A stretch of DNA of 64,000 nucleotides from Ascaphus truei (taxonomy: Eukaryota; Chordata; Amphibia; Anura; Ascaphidae), in the NCBI GenBank assembly GCA_036426205.1, contig CM071568.1, forward strand, positions 39,544,066 to 39,608,065, given 5' to 3'. The translations under genes were made by a program, and so were the position numbers. Under the pieces are notes generated by a model, which saw nothing but the letters and a program-made list of their open reading frames with translations, had not been told where the DNA came from and ran no database searches. Positions 44,314-54,719 of this stretch are shown here, piece by piece; the stretch's first letter is position 1, and every line of letters begins with the position of its first letter.

Positions 44314-46030
44314 AATAATAGGGGATTGGGGGAGAGAGGGAAGGTGACTCTCGCATCAGCCTAATATACAATATGTTGAATATTAACAAAGGTGCAATAG
44401 GGGATAGGGAGTAGTTTTAAAGTAACAGAAAAGAACACCCTTTTGAAAGCACTCATTGTAGTAAATGGTATGATGAATTTAAATTAATAAGTAATACTTT
44501 ATGATCAATAGTTAAAATAAATGGTAATGAAACTAAACTAATAATAATAATAAAAAAAGTTGACCTAACATATAAAACAAACCAAAGTGCACTATACATA
44601 AACTGAAACGGAGGGGAAGTCCATAGTAAATAGATACTTAATCATAATGAAATGGCTCACAATTGCTATAGGAGAACCCCTAGGTCCGCACTAGAAAAAT
44701 GATTAAAAACCTGTACTTTTTGAACAGGTAGCAAGAGACTGACCATCATGATAATCGTAAATGTATGACATGTGGATGTTCCTACAAAGACCACAGCTGG
44801 CGTAAAATAATCCCAGACCAAAGTGTCAAACAACACAGTTAGTATTGCCTAGGTACACCGCTGGTATAAAGGCACCTAGAATATTAATTGCAGGATAACA
44901 GCACTGGCTACTAGTAATCTAGTTGCTAGATACACACTAATATAATGTATCTTAATGCATGAAGTGCATAAGAGCCCACAAAGAGTGTTGAAATGGCCCT
45001 GAGGTAACCAAACACAATTAATACACTTTACAATAGGGTCATATTGAGCCTATATTGGCGGCAAGTAAGATGTGTGAAAATCAGACCAGCACAATAGCAA
45101 TTCGCGGCTAAACCGGCACTCAACAGTGCCTCTCACCCTCATCCCGGCATGAATGCGTCATGACGTCAGTCTGATCCCGCCTCCCACGCAAGTAACACAG
45201 TAGCCGTTAAGATTCTGATATTGCTTTGGTAAAGCTGAAGTACCTTTTGTGTTGCTACATTCAATCTTTAAAGTAGCAAGCTGCTGGATACAAATATGTG
45301 TGTTATACTTGCGGTTCCACCCTATCCATCGATTCACGATTTGATTGTTCCTCATTAACCACCTACTGCTGCCTATAAGTGCATTTTTTAGTTTTAATAT
45401 AGGAGGCTATACTTGATACAGACTAGATCCGTGCCTCAGGGCCATTTCAACACTCTTTGTGGGCTCTTATGCACTTCATGCATTAAGATACATTATATTA
45501 ATGTGTACTGTATCTAGCAACTAGATTACTAGTAGCCAGTGCTGTTATCCTGCAATTAATATTCTAGGTGCCTTTATACCAGCGGTGTACCTAGGCAATA
45601 CTGACTGTTTTGTTTGACACTTTGGTCTGGGATTATTTTACACCAGCTGTGGTCTTTGTTGGAACATCCACATGTCATACATTTACGATTATCATGATGG
45701 TCAGTCTCTAGCTACCTGTTCAAAAAGTACAGGTTTTTAATCATTTTTCTAGTGCGGACCTAGGGGTTCTCCTATAGCAATTGTGAGCCATTTCATTATG
45801 ATTAAGTAACTATTTACTATGGACTTCCCCTCCGTTTCAGTTTGTGTATAGTGCACTTTGGTTTGTTTTATATGTTAGGTCACCTTTGTTTATTATTATT
45901 ATTATTAGTATAGTTTCATTACCATTTATTTTAACTATTGATAATAAAGTATTACTTATTAATTTAAATTCATCATACCATTTACTATAATGAGTGCTTT
46001 CAAAAGGGTGTTCTTCTCTCTTACTTTATA
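44314..46030. mobile_element. 1.7 kb foldback element with ~595-bp inverted arms, inside the PLE RT
   Basis: Target duplication actacaaaaattatg / actacaaaagttatg at 44299-44313 and 46031-46045 (one mismatch). The left arm 44411-45004 and right arm about 45434-46035 are reverse complements with few differences. Between them is a 429-bp spacer; left of the left arm is a 97-bp unpaired segment. The longest frame is 65 codons. The layout (unique left part, inverted arm, centre, arm) and the 13-15 bp duplication parallel the PLE at 31795-33984, so it may be a non-autonomous PLE derivative. That is inference. Confidence 0.75.
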
Positions 46031-46140
46031 ACTACAAAAGTTATGCAATGGTCCTGGTAGAGAGATTTAAGAAGAAAAATTATGACATGAAACTAGCACA
46101 TGAATAGGTAAAAGAATTGGATAGAGAGTTATTACTCACT
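46031..46140 (+). pseudogene. Penelope-like RT fragment, continuation
   Basis: After the duplicated target the translation continues NYKSYAMVLVERFKKKNYDM and KLAHE, then a stop and VKELDREL, the helix after the RRNC block of PLE RT (a position usually reading LxxRFxxRGY). It ends near 46140. No GIY-YIG domain follows. Confidence 0.7.
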
Positions 46141-46149
46141 ATTATAGGC

Positions 46150-46260
46150 TAAAGCTGTAAAATTACGGGTATTATTAAAATACCTGCTCTCTGATTGGTT
46201 AAAATTCTGGGCATTATTCATTCAGTAATGCCCGGAATTTTTGACAGCTTACCAAGTTTG
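46150..46260. repeat. Palindromic repeat, GGGCATTAT/GTAATGCCC type
   Basis: aaaattctgggcattat (46201-46217) and gtaatgcccggaatttt (46225-46241) pair with two mismatches around a 7-base loop. Upstream gggtattattaaaatacc is a further weak palindrome. The related palindrome at 48568-48661 uses cattactggcc. Confidence 0.6.
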
Positions 46261-46290
46261 TATTTCTAGCCAATCAGATTTCGTTTGTCA

Positions 46291-46372
46291 GAACAGCTCT
46301 GAGACAGGGCAGGGGATTGGTGAGGAGGCAGGAACAGCTCTCAGACAGGGCAGGGGATTGGTCAGGAGGCAG
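46291..46372. repeat. 41-bp tandem duplication
   Basis: gaacagctctgagacagggc... at 46291-46331 and its copy at 46332-46372 differ at two or three positions. No coding. Confidence 0.88.
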
Positions 46373-46549
46373 CAGCCAGGCATTGACTCCTCCCCCTTCC
46401 TCTGTGCACAGAGTTTCACCGGTCACACTGAGAGGGAGAGAGTGTATTTGTAGCTGCAAAGTAAGTGTCTGTCTGCAGAGTTTGTTTATAGCTGCCATTT
46501 CTGTCTGTCGTGTGTGTCAGAAGCAGCAGTGAATGTGTATATAGCTGCA

Positions 46550-46796
46550 GAGTTTGTGTGTAGCAGCAGCTTGTGTGTGTGTGTGTGTGTGTGTATGTGT
46601 GTGTGGTGCTGTTGTGTTGTGTGGTACAGCAGTTTGTATATGTGTGTGTAGAGCTGCAGTGTGTGTGGTGCTGTTGTGTTGTGTGGTGCAGCAGAGTTTG
46701 GGTGTAGCTACAGAGTTTGTGTGTAGCAGCAGTTTGTGTGTGTGTGTAGCTGTTGTGTTGTGTGGTGTGTGTAGAGCTGCTGTGTGTGTGTAGAGC

Positions 46797-46833
<37 letters not shown>

Positions 46834-46925
46834 TGCCATGTATGTATGTGTGTGTGTGTAGCGCTTCAGTGTGTGTGTCTGTGTAGAGCTGTTACAGTAT
46901 GTGTGTGTGTACACAGAGGGGCGGA
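46550..46925. repeat. (TG)n microsatellite and related minisatellite
   Basis: Alternating tg blocks separated by words such as tagagctgcagtgtgtgt, tagcagcag and gctgttgtgttgtgtgg. Val/Cys-rich and Thr/His-rich frames are artefacts. Confidence 0.9.
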
Positions 46926-47640
46926 AATGTGTAGATATAGATAGCTGCAGTGTAAGTGTATATAGAGGTGCTTTAATGTATTTACCATTTTATTTTAATA
47001 AAAAAATCTATATAACTGTAGCGCTTCTTCCCTCCCCCCCTACCCCTCTCTGGGAGATTGGCTGGCTACCAAGGTGTTAGTTGGTGCATGTTACCTGTAG
47101 GCTGCAGGAGATCTGATGGTCCGCAATGTTGTGGGGATAACAGGACAGGCTTTTGGATGTCACAGGCTTCATTCCTCCCCTGGTGCAAACACATCCATCC
47201 AGTGCAGGCTCCAGCTTCCCTGCAGTGGAACTCATCATTAATATTCTCCCCCCCCCCCCCCCCCCCCACCAGTAGACTGTAGACTTAGACAGGGACTATA
47301 GGTAAAACAGGGCATTCTTTATTCACATCCACTGCAGATGGTAATACAGCGAATGCATTCTTCAGTCACAGGCCCCCACGTCTGGATGATATCTAGGCCA
47401 GATATCAACCTCGAGTCCTGGTGTTTCTCTTCAGCCCCCTGAGGGCTGAGGTACGACTCAATCCCAAGAGGGAGAGACTCAGACAGACTATAATTTAGAA
47501 CTGCCTCTTCCTTAGTGCAGAAGGGGAGGGCACAAGGTCTGCAACCGGATTGGGCAACTCACAGACCCTGTCACACCTCCACTCCTGCCACTCAAGGAAG
47601 GTGCCGTGGGGGGTGTGGGGGGGTAAGCCCAAGCTAGGGG
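46926..47640. other. No gene recognised; C run and possible LTR debris
   Basis: 47250-47270 is a C run of about 20. ggcattctttattcacatcc (near 47311) resembles an inverted poly(A) end of an LTR, but no boundaries were found. Confidence 0.35.
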
Positions 47641-47645
47641 GCCTG

Positions 47646-48436
47646 TGTCACACTTGCCTCTGATCCGCGCGGAGACCGACTCAGGGAAGCACCACGGGGC
47701 AGAGTCATGCGCCCACGCACTGCCAGGGCAGTGCAGGCGCAGCGGCGTGATGGCAGAGCTCCGCGAGACGCATCGCGCACGCGCACGGGTTGCTCGGCAA
47801 CCAGGAAGCAGGAGAACGTGAGGGAGCTGCTGGAGCCTCCCACAGGCGGAGACTTGCTGAGTAAACCGCATGACGTCATCACGTCGCGACGCGCATCGCG
47901 CACGCGCGCGGGTTGCCCGGCAACCAGACCTAGCATCAGGAAAGCCTAATTGCAAGCTGTTTTTGATCAGTGTCTCTCTGACACCATTGGTGGACCAGTA
48001 CACACCCCTGCAAGGTAATTGGACCCTTCCCACATATATACCTGCTTCTGCCTGTCCTTCATTGCTGAGCATAAACTCCTGTTTATGCATTGTGCTCACC
48101 GCTGCTGTCTAGTTTTGTCTTGAACTTTGTCTGACCTGTTTGACCCTGCCTGTTACTTGGATTTCTACACTCTCCAGCACTTTGACCCCGGCTTCGTTAC
48201 TCGACTACTCTACCTTCTATTACCCAGGACCTTGGCTACGAAACTCTACCTACCCGGACTCTCCAACCCTGGAACACGGCAAGTACCCTGACTACCCTGA
48301 CCTCTCCAACCCTACGACGCGGTACGACTAGGACTACGCATTCCGGACAGGACTGCGTGGTTGTGGGTCGGTGCCTATCAATCCCCACCTCAGCCCCGCG
48401 GTCTTCCGTCCTGTTTGTGGTGAGCGCAGCGTGACA
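47646..48436 (+). mobile_element. Solo LTR (791 bp) with 5-bp target duplication
   Basis: Starts TGTCACAC and ends GCGTGACA, short inverted ends. gcctg flanks both sides (47641-47645, 48437-48441). The first half is GC-rich and contains two related blocks, gcgcacgcgcacgggttgc (47773) and gcgcacgcgcgcgggttgc (47896). The second half is C/T-rich and ends atccccacctcagccccgcg...gtttgtgg, matching the end of the solo LTR at 31541-34667. No internal retroelement sequence, so it is a recombined LTR. The minus-strand 195-codon frame is not a recognisable protein. Confidence 0.8.
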
Positions 48437-48567
48437 GCCTGGCACAGCCTGCATCTAGCAAGAATTACTTGACAGCGAGGTCATACTGGTAGCCACAAAA
48501 GTGTCTATTATTTTTTTTTAAAAGCCTACATTTAGCCTATAATATTAATAATCTCATCAGAACAGGG

Positions 48568-48661
48568 CATTACTGGCCAATAATGTCCTGGCTAGGTTAA
48601 AGTCCCCGGCTTTGCCTAGGGCCTTCAACTCTTCCAGCCAGGGCATTATTGGCCAGTAATG
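48568..48661. repeat. Palindromic repeat with 26-bp arms
   Basis: cattactggccaataatg... (48568-48593) and its reverse complement (48636-48661) with one mismatch, around a 42-base loop. Possibly a small MITE. Confidence 0.75.
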
Positions 48662-49330
48662 GAACCAACACAATGGACTTAAAGTTGTTACAACACGTAA
48701 CCCGGTTATTGTTTACAAGAAAAATAAAAGCCTGAAAATTGTCTAGCACCAAGCCAATTGAAAGTTGTTGAAGTAACTAGTTCTGCACCCTTTCTAACAT
48801 CATCTAAACGTCATGGTTATTTTAAGGGCAACGCTTCAAGATGTGTAATATGTGGTTTTATAGATACCAATGATTCAAAGAAGGCATACGGGTTTATCAT
48901 ATAATATTAAAAGTTTTATCCACTGCCACACAACATTTGTAATTTATGTTTTATCACCATGCCGGTGATAGCTTTGATGTTAATCTTTGAAAGTTCTATC
49001 ATCTGTTTTTTTCTTTTTATTATTATTTGTGTTAAAGTGTTGAATTTTGAAATTATAGGTATGATGAGCAATACTAAAAATATTTTTGTGTAGAAGTGTG
49101 TTTTTCTGTGTATCTTATTATTTTTTTCTGTATTGTAATGTTATAATGTTGTTTCTTAATGCTTGTAAACCCAATAAAAAAAACAATTAAAAAAAATACT
49201 GTAATTTAATGCCCATGCCGTAAACAATATGTGGGCCACATGAAACGTTGTTTAAAGATTAGGTTTTTAGAACACTGAATATAGAATATTCTTTTAGGTC
49301 ATCTTAAGCATGGTGTTTTACGCATTTTAA
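48662..49330. other. No recognisable feature; AT-rich
   Basis: Short frames only. caataaaaaaaacaatt at 49173-49189 resembles a retroposed tail but has no body. Confidence 0.4.
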
Positions 49331-49331
49331 A

Positions 49332-49544
49332 ACTGTGCAAACAACACAATGTACACATAATAAAAAATGTCAATCAAAGACATATTTTTTAACATAAAAT
49401 TTAGCATTTCTGAAGAGCTTTATACTTAAAAGTTGAGCTAACCCTCTAAGGACAGCAATTAAGACTTATCATTTTCAATATACTGTAGGAGACAGTCTTT
49501 GATTGACATTTTTAATTATGTGTACATTGTGTTGTTTGCACAGT
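49332..49544. mobile_element. Palindromic MITE (213 bp, 50-bp arms)
   Basis: actgtgcaaacaacacaatg... (49332-49381) and ...cattgtgttgtttgcacagt (49495-49544) are reverse complements with two mismatches. The centre is AT-rich. No coding; family not assigned. Confidence 0.75.
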
Positions 49545-49689
49545 CAATTGTTTTTTAAACTACCGTGGGGTTTATGAATGTAATAGGTCAACTGGCATAG
49601 TGTATATTTGCCAGCCTTTCGTTGGGTTTTTTTTGATACCAAGCAGGACTTTAAAAACAGCTATGCCATTTCAAACTTATAAGGTGCTA

Positions 49690-50570
49690 GCACCTGCACA
49701 CCCAAGGAATGTGCACTGAAGAACTAACCCAAGAAGATTGATGACAGCCGTGACTCCCTCTTCGACACAGCGGGAGGATATTTAAACCCTCTGAGGGACG
49801 TCACAAAGATTCAAAGAGCCTGAGGAAGCTGTAATAACGAAACGCGTTTCTCAAATCATCCAGACTGTTTTTTTCCCCGGAGGCCGCCATAGTGAGCTAG
49901 TGCAGGTGCATTCCAGCTGTGCGCTCCAAAGACAGCTGTCCGGATGCGGGAACCATCCACATGAACATTTCTGCACCCATTGGGAGGTTTTAGATATGTA
50001 AGTGTGTACTATTACTTTTGCTTTAATAGATTTTAATACATTTGAATACATTTCATGTGGTTTACTTGCAATATCCACTCTCTCTGCATTTTACTGCTAC
50101 TCGGGGGGAGTATCCAACAAACCCACGCAAGGAAGAGCCGCACTGGAGGACAAGCAGACACTACACTAATCTGAAGGATCAAGGCCGTGTGAGTAATTAT
50201 GTTATATATATTCTTTCACTAAACCACCCCTGTGTAGACCACATCACAGTAAGTGCATTGACTGAGGTTCTGTGTTAACCCTTGTGCATGACTGAGGTAT
50301 TAGGTAAGTTTGGCTACACTGTTAACCATTCTGCCATTTTATTCTATTGGATTTTATTCTGCATTCATTTATTGATCTGCGCTCCCCTTGTTTTCTCTCT
50401 TCACAATTTCTACCGGGGAACAAGGAAAGATTCCTCATAGGGTTTTGAGCTACGGACAGGAGACTCTGAAGGTGTATACCAGCATTGCGGTATACGCGGT
50501 GGCCCTCTAGCACGGTAATACAAGTGCTTTTATCTTTTATTTCAGTTAAAGAGAGCCCCCTAGTATTTTG
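49690..50570 (+). mobile_element. PLE terminal-repeat-like segment
   Basis: Has the hammerhead-like motif (49815-49857) about 130 bp from its start, then GC-richer sequence, ttttgctttaatagatttta, cgtgtgagtaattatgttat and, near the end, acggtaatacaagtgctttt and atttcagttaaagagagccc. No RT or nuclease was seen next to it. The boundaries are approximate. Confidence 0.42.
49815..49857 (+). ncRNA. Hammerhead ribozyme-like motif with complete core strings
   Basis: CTGAGGA (49820-49826; N at position 7 may vary), stem II candidate AGCTGTAATAAC (weak pairing), GAAACGCGTTT, then CTC, which can pair with GAG (49816-49818). Both conserved strands are intact; stem II is poor. Confidence 0.5.
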
Positions 50571-50617
50571 TCATAACATTGCGTTAAGTAGCAACATGTA
50601 GGTTAGTAGATCTAGGT

Positions 50618-51070
50618 CAATTGTTTTCAATATTATTATTAACCCCAAATTATTAAATTTTATTGTCAACTCATCAGACTATTGCTAACAAAACAGTTTA
50701 ATCAATCAAAAACATTATAGTGTCCTGAGCATGTGGGGGAAACGCATGCTTAATAAGGCCCCAAACTGCATCTCAGTGTATGCAGACAGCATGGGTGGCA
50801 AATCAGCTGTCAATCAGTGCAGGAACTTCCAAAGTCATGCCCCACAATGCTTTGCCACTATGGATGCATAGCATTGTGTTGAACGATTTTGGAAGCTCCT
50901 GTTGTCATTGACAGCTATACCACCCATACAAAGGTGAAATTTAGGGCGTTGCTACTTTAATTGCTCAGTCCCTCCATGAGCTCAGGAATGTACTACCTTC
51001 TTGGGAGCCAACAATCCACTTTTTTTTTGAGATATCTAAGGGTTCCCGAACCCACAGTTGAGAATCACTG
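50618..51070. mobile_element. hAT-like non-autonomous element (453 bp)
   Basis: The right end, reverse complemented, starts CAGTGATTCTCAACTG, a common hAT-type end. The left end CAATTGTTTTCAATATT matches it at most positions. The duplication atctaggt / atctaggc (50610-50617; 51071-51078) is 8 bp with one mismatch, the hAT length. No transposase. Confidence 0.6.
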
Positions 51071-51078
51071 ATCTAGGC

Positions 51079-51505
51079 CATAGTGAAAACTAAGACGTAT
51101 GATGTGTACACAATCAAATGCTTTTTGACAAATTTACAGTCCTGCAAACACACAAATTTGCATGACTATATGTACATCCATGTTAATGGAGACTCCTCTT
51201 TTAGCAAAAAAATGTTTTTGATATATTAATGATAGAAGATATGACAATAGTTACCAATAGCAGTATGTTGAATCATTGTCATTTTAATATAGATTTGTTT
51301 CAAAGTTGGGTTCATTTTGATTTAGAACAGAAAGATTCAGCTATAGAAGTGCCAATATTTCTTCTTATAAAATGTAATATAATCTATGATGAAAAATTGG
51401 GCATCTGAACATTTGGCTAATCACAGTATTTAGATATCAAACCAAGTTGCATTGTGTTAAGAATCCTCTCTTTTGACAGTCGTTAGGCACAAAAATTGTT
51501 TTATA
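51079..51505. other. No recognisable feature; AT-rich
   Basis: No significant frame. Confidence 0.45.
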
Positions 51506-51584
51506 TTGCATTGCAGGCCTGCACAACTTGTCAAGTGAGAATGGCCGAACTGCTCCAAGGAATACAGATTTGGGCCGCACAGGT

Positions 51585-51975
51585 AAAATCCTCCTCCTCC
51601 TCATCATCATCATCATCATCTCTCCCCCAGCACCTCATCATCTTCCTCATATCTCCAGCACCCCTCAATCTCTCCCAGCACCCCTCATCCTCCTCATATC
51701 TGCCCCAGCAACCCTCATCCTGATATATATCTCCCCAGCACCCCTCATCAACATCCTCATATCTCCCCAGCACCCCTCATCCTCATATCCCCCCCAGCAC
51801 CCCTCATCATCTTCATCCTCATATCTCCCCCAGCACTCCTCATCATCTTCATATATCTCCCCCTGCACCCCTCATCCTCATATCACCCCAGCACCCCTCA
51901 TCATCTTCATCCTCATATCTCCCCCAGCACTCCTCATCATCTTCATATATCTCCCCCTGCACCCCTCATCATCAA
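51585..51975. repeat. Minisatellite 1 in the hAT element
   Basis: Begins with (tcc)n/(tca)n, then ~30-bp units built on tctcccccagcacccctcat with catcttcatcctcatat spacers. One 63-base block is repeated exactly (51805-51867 and 51902-51964). Confidence 0.9.
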
Positions 51976-52004
51976 CGTTTGTGACTCCCCATCTCTCACA
52001 CCCC

Positions 52005-52225
52005 CATCTCTCCCCCTCACACATTCACAATACTCACCCTCCACATCACACACAATACTCACCCTCCACATCACACACAATATTCACCCTCCACATCACA
52101 CACAATATTCACCCTCCACATCACACACAATACTCACCCTCCACATCACACACATACTACTCCCCTCCACATCACACACAATTCCACCCTCCACATCTCT
52201 CACGCCTCCACAATCACACACAATT
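52005..52225. repeat. Minisatellite 2 in the hAT element (25 bp)
   Basis: About seven units of 25 bp with core actcaccctccacatcaca plus acaat. Purine-poor. Confidence 0.9.
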
Positions 52226-52229
52226 CAAT

Positions 52230-52780
52230 ACTCACCCCCTGCACCTCACCTCACATCCTGTACCTCACCCCACCCCCCTGCACCTCACCCCCTGCACCTC
52301 ATCTCACCCCCCTGCACCTCACATCACTCCCCCGCACCTCACCCCCTGCATGTAACTCCCCTGCACCTCACATCACCTCCCCTGCACCTCACCCCCCTGC
52401 ACCTCACATCACCCCCCTGCACATCCCATCACCCCCCTGCATCTCACATCACCCCCCTGCACTCATCACACCCCCTGCACCTCACATCACTCCCCTGCAT
52501 CTCACGCCTCCCCCTGCACATCATCACCCTCTGCACATCAACCCCCCTGCACCTCACTTACTCACTCCACCTGCACACTCACCCCCCCCCCCCGCTGCAC
52601 ATCACCCCTCCCTGCACTTCACCCCTCCCTGCACTTCACCTCCCCTGCACATCACCCCCCCCTGCACATCACCCCCCCTGCACATAACCCCCCCCTGCAC
52701 ATAACCCCCCCTGCAACTCACATATCCCCCTGCATCTCACATATCCCCCTGCACCTCCCCTCACCCCCCTGCACCTCAGA
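52230..52780. repeat. Minisatellite 3 in the hAT element (~19-20 bp)
   Basis: About 25 units with core cccctgcacctcacatcac, decaying to cccctgcacatcac toward the right. Confidence 0.9.
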
Positions 52781-52879
52781 TCATGGCGGAGAGCAGGCAG
52801 GACTGCGCGCGCTCGCAAGCAGCGGGCACCGGAAGTGCCGCACTGCTAAAGCGTGCAGTCTTGAGAGGGGGGGCGGGAG

Positions 52880-53005
52880 CAGGCTCGGGGAGAGAGCGGG
52901 CTCGGGGGAGGGAGAGAGAGAACTCGGGGGAGGGAGAGAGCGGACTCGGGGGAGGGAGAGAGCGGACTCGGGGGAGGGAGGGCGCACTCGGGGGAGGGAG
53001 AAGGG
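52880..53005. repeat. Minisatellite 4 in the hAT element (22 bp, G-rich)
   Basis: Units ctcgggggagggagagagcg+ga, four to five copies, purine-rich on the plus strand, the opposite strand bias to minisatellites 1-3. Confidence 0.88.
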
Positions 53006-53039
53006 GGAAAGCCTGCGGCCCACGTGTTGTGCAGGCCTG

Positions 53040-53605
53040 TTGTATTGTATTGTATGTCTTTATTTCTATAGCGCCATAAATGTACATAGCGCTTCACAGT
53101 AGTAATACATGTTGTAATCATATAAATAATAAATAATTTATATAACAGGTCATGGGAATAAGTGCTTCAGACATAAAAGTAACATTAAGGAAGAGGAGTC
53201 CCTGCTCCGAGGAGCTTACAATCTAATTGGTAGGTAGGGGAACATATAGAGACAGTAGGAGGGAATTCTAGTAAGTGCGCCTGCAGGGGGCCAAGCTTTA
53301 TGTATCATGTGTCCAGGATAATCCAGTGCTATTCATATGCTTCTTTAAGCAAATGTGTCTTAAGGTGGGTCTTAAAGGTGGATAGAGAGGGTGCTAGTCG
53401 GGTATTGAGGGGAAGGGCATTCCAGAGGTGCGGGGCAGAAAGTGAGAAAGGTTTAAGGCGGGAGAGAGCTTTAGATACAAAGGGGGTAGAAAGAAGACAT
53501 CCTTGAAAGAACGCAAGAGTCGGGATGGTGCATAACGAGAAATTAGGGCTGACATGTAAGGAGGGGCCGAAGAGTGTAAAGCTTTAAAAGTGAGTTCTTG
53601 TATAA
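53040..53605 (-). mobile_element. L2-type LINE 3' fragment, second copy
   Basis: Same sequence as 586-1085 (well over 90 percent identical by eye) and longer at its far end (to about 53605, past cgggatggtgcataacgaga). The minus strand encodes the RT tail, with the L2-like 3' end at 53040-53100. The hAT element at 51514-53039 abuts its tattg tail. Confidence 0.8.
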
Positions 53606-54719
53606 CTTTATATGTTCTTTCCTACCATAGTGAAAAAGTATTATTATTTAGAAACAATGTTTAATATATTTCTGAGAAAGCGCTATATAAATATGTGCAA
53701 AAATGCTAAAACCGCAGGAATTAGAAACGTACTATGATGATATAGCTGTAACAAAAGCCATTGAAAAACAATTTAAAATATTTACATTTTGCTAAATATT
53801 ATAAAATATATATTTTCACCATTGTAAAAAACAAAAGAAAAAAAAATAGACAACTTCCACTCATACTGTATGATTAAATTGCCAGCTGTTGTCTCTCAGC
53901 AATTGAAAATTATATGGATCAGTGCTGATGTCTTCTTTGTAGTGTGTAATGCTTCACTGATAATGATCAAAGTTAGTACACAGGGTTCATATACCAAAAT
54001 GATCCACACTTAAAGATACACAGTTGAGCATTAACAAAAGAGGTTAACAACTTCACTGCCAGAATGACCTGCTATGCATTTCTGTGCAATTTGCTGCAGG
54101 CCATTCTGGCAGTGAAAGTGTAAATAACTACATTTCTTCTCCTTTGAATCAATTACTACACATTTCAACTTATTTGATCACTTTTATTGTAGCGAAACGC
54201 TAATAGAATGGGGAGAATGTTTCTTTGATCTCTGAAATGTATGTTGTGTCTCGTGTAAAAATGATGCTGTCATTGCATAATAAAAATATGCTGAGCTTGT
54301 TCCAAATGCATATTATCATGCCAAAAAAACTATAACTATAAAAACTATAGTTCCTATAACTAGGAACTATAAGTTCCTAGTTGATACCCACAAGGATGGT
54401 AGCATGCTACAGATGTAGAAAGACTTTCAGTCCCCAGTGCCTTGGATGAACAAGCAAAAGTCTGTGGTGCTGAGAACAGTGTCTGCTACAATCAAGCTGC
54501 GGGGTCCATGCTTCTGAATGGCACACCCCAAGCATTAATCCTTTGGTGCCACGAGTGCCATGGTCGCATGACTGCGCATAGCCACGGCACCGAAGAAATT
54601 AAGACTTGCTACATTTGTATGTCTCTGTCCACCAATGAGGCCACCCCCATAAACCTAGTTATAGCAGGACTTACTGTTCCCGGTACCAGGGCCAGGTGCA
54701 AGTTTTTTTCCCATGGGAT
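53606..54719. other. No gene; small palindromes
   Basis: 54330-54390 has aactatagttcctataacta and aactataagttcctagtt-type inverted words. 54532-54604 is an imperfect palindrome (ttaatcctttggtgcc...ggcaccgaagaaattaa). Otherwise AT-rich with no recognised frame. Confidence 0.5.

Larger units (their letters stand above)
51514..53039. mobile_element. hAT-like element filled with four minisatellites
   Basis: Left end CAGGCCTGCACAACTTGT and right end ACGTGTTGTGCAGGCCTG are inverted, and inner gggccgcac/tgcggccca extends the similarity. Flanks ttgcattg (51506-51513) and ttgtattg (53040-53047) form an 8-bp duplication with one mismatch. Inside: atggccgaactgctccaagg, then four tandem-repeat blocks (51585-51975, 52005-52225, 52230-52780, 52880-53005). 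No transposase frame; the 275-codon Ser/His/Pro-rich frame is repeat-derived. Confidence 0.75.

Noticed and set aside
44411..46035. Assembly artefact producing the large inverted repeat
   Set aside because: Arms differ at many positions and a 15-bp target duplication flanks the whole unit, so it is a real insertion.
47512..48099. 195-codon minus frame as a host gene
   Set aside because: Antisense across a solo LTR with clear ends and target duplication.
50680..50760. CCTGAGCA...GAAACGCATGC as a hammerhead
   Set aside because: The interval is too short for stem II, and it lies inside the hAT element.
51528..52355. 275-codon frame resembling a secreted repeat protein
   Set aside because: Encoded entirely by minisatellites inside a hAT element; no signal peptide or conserved domain.
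51585..52780. Possible CRISPR-like array of short repeats
   Set aside because: Units are directly tandem with no unique spacers of constant length, and the context is eukaryotic.
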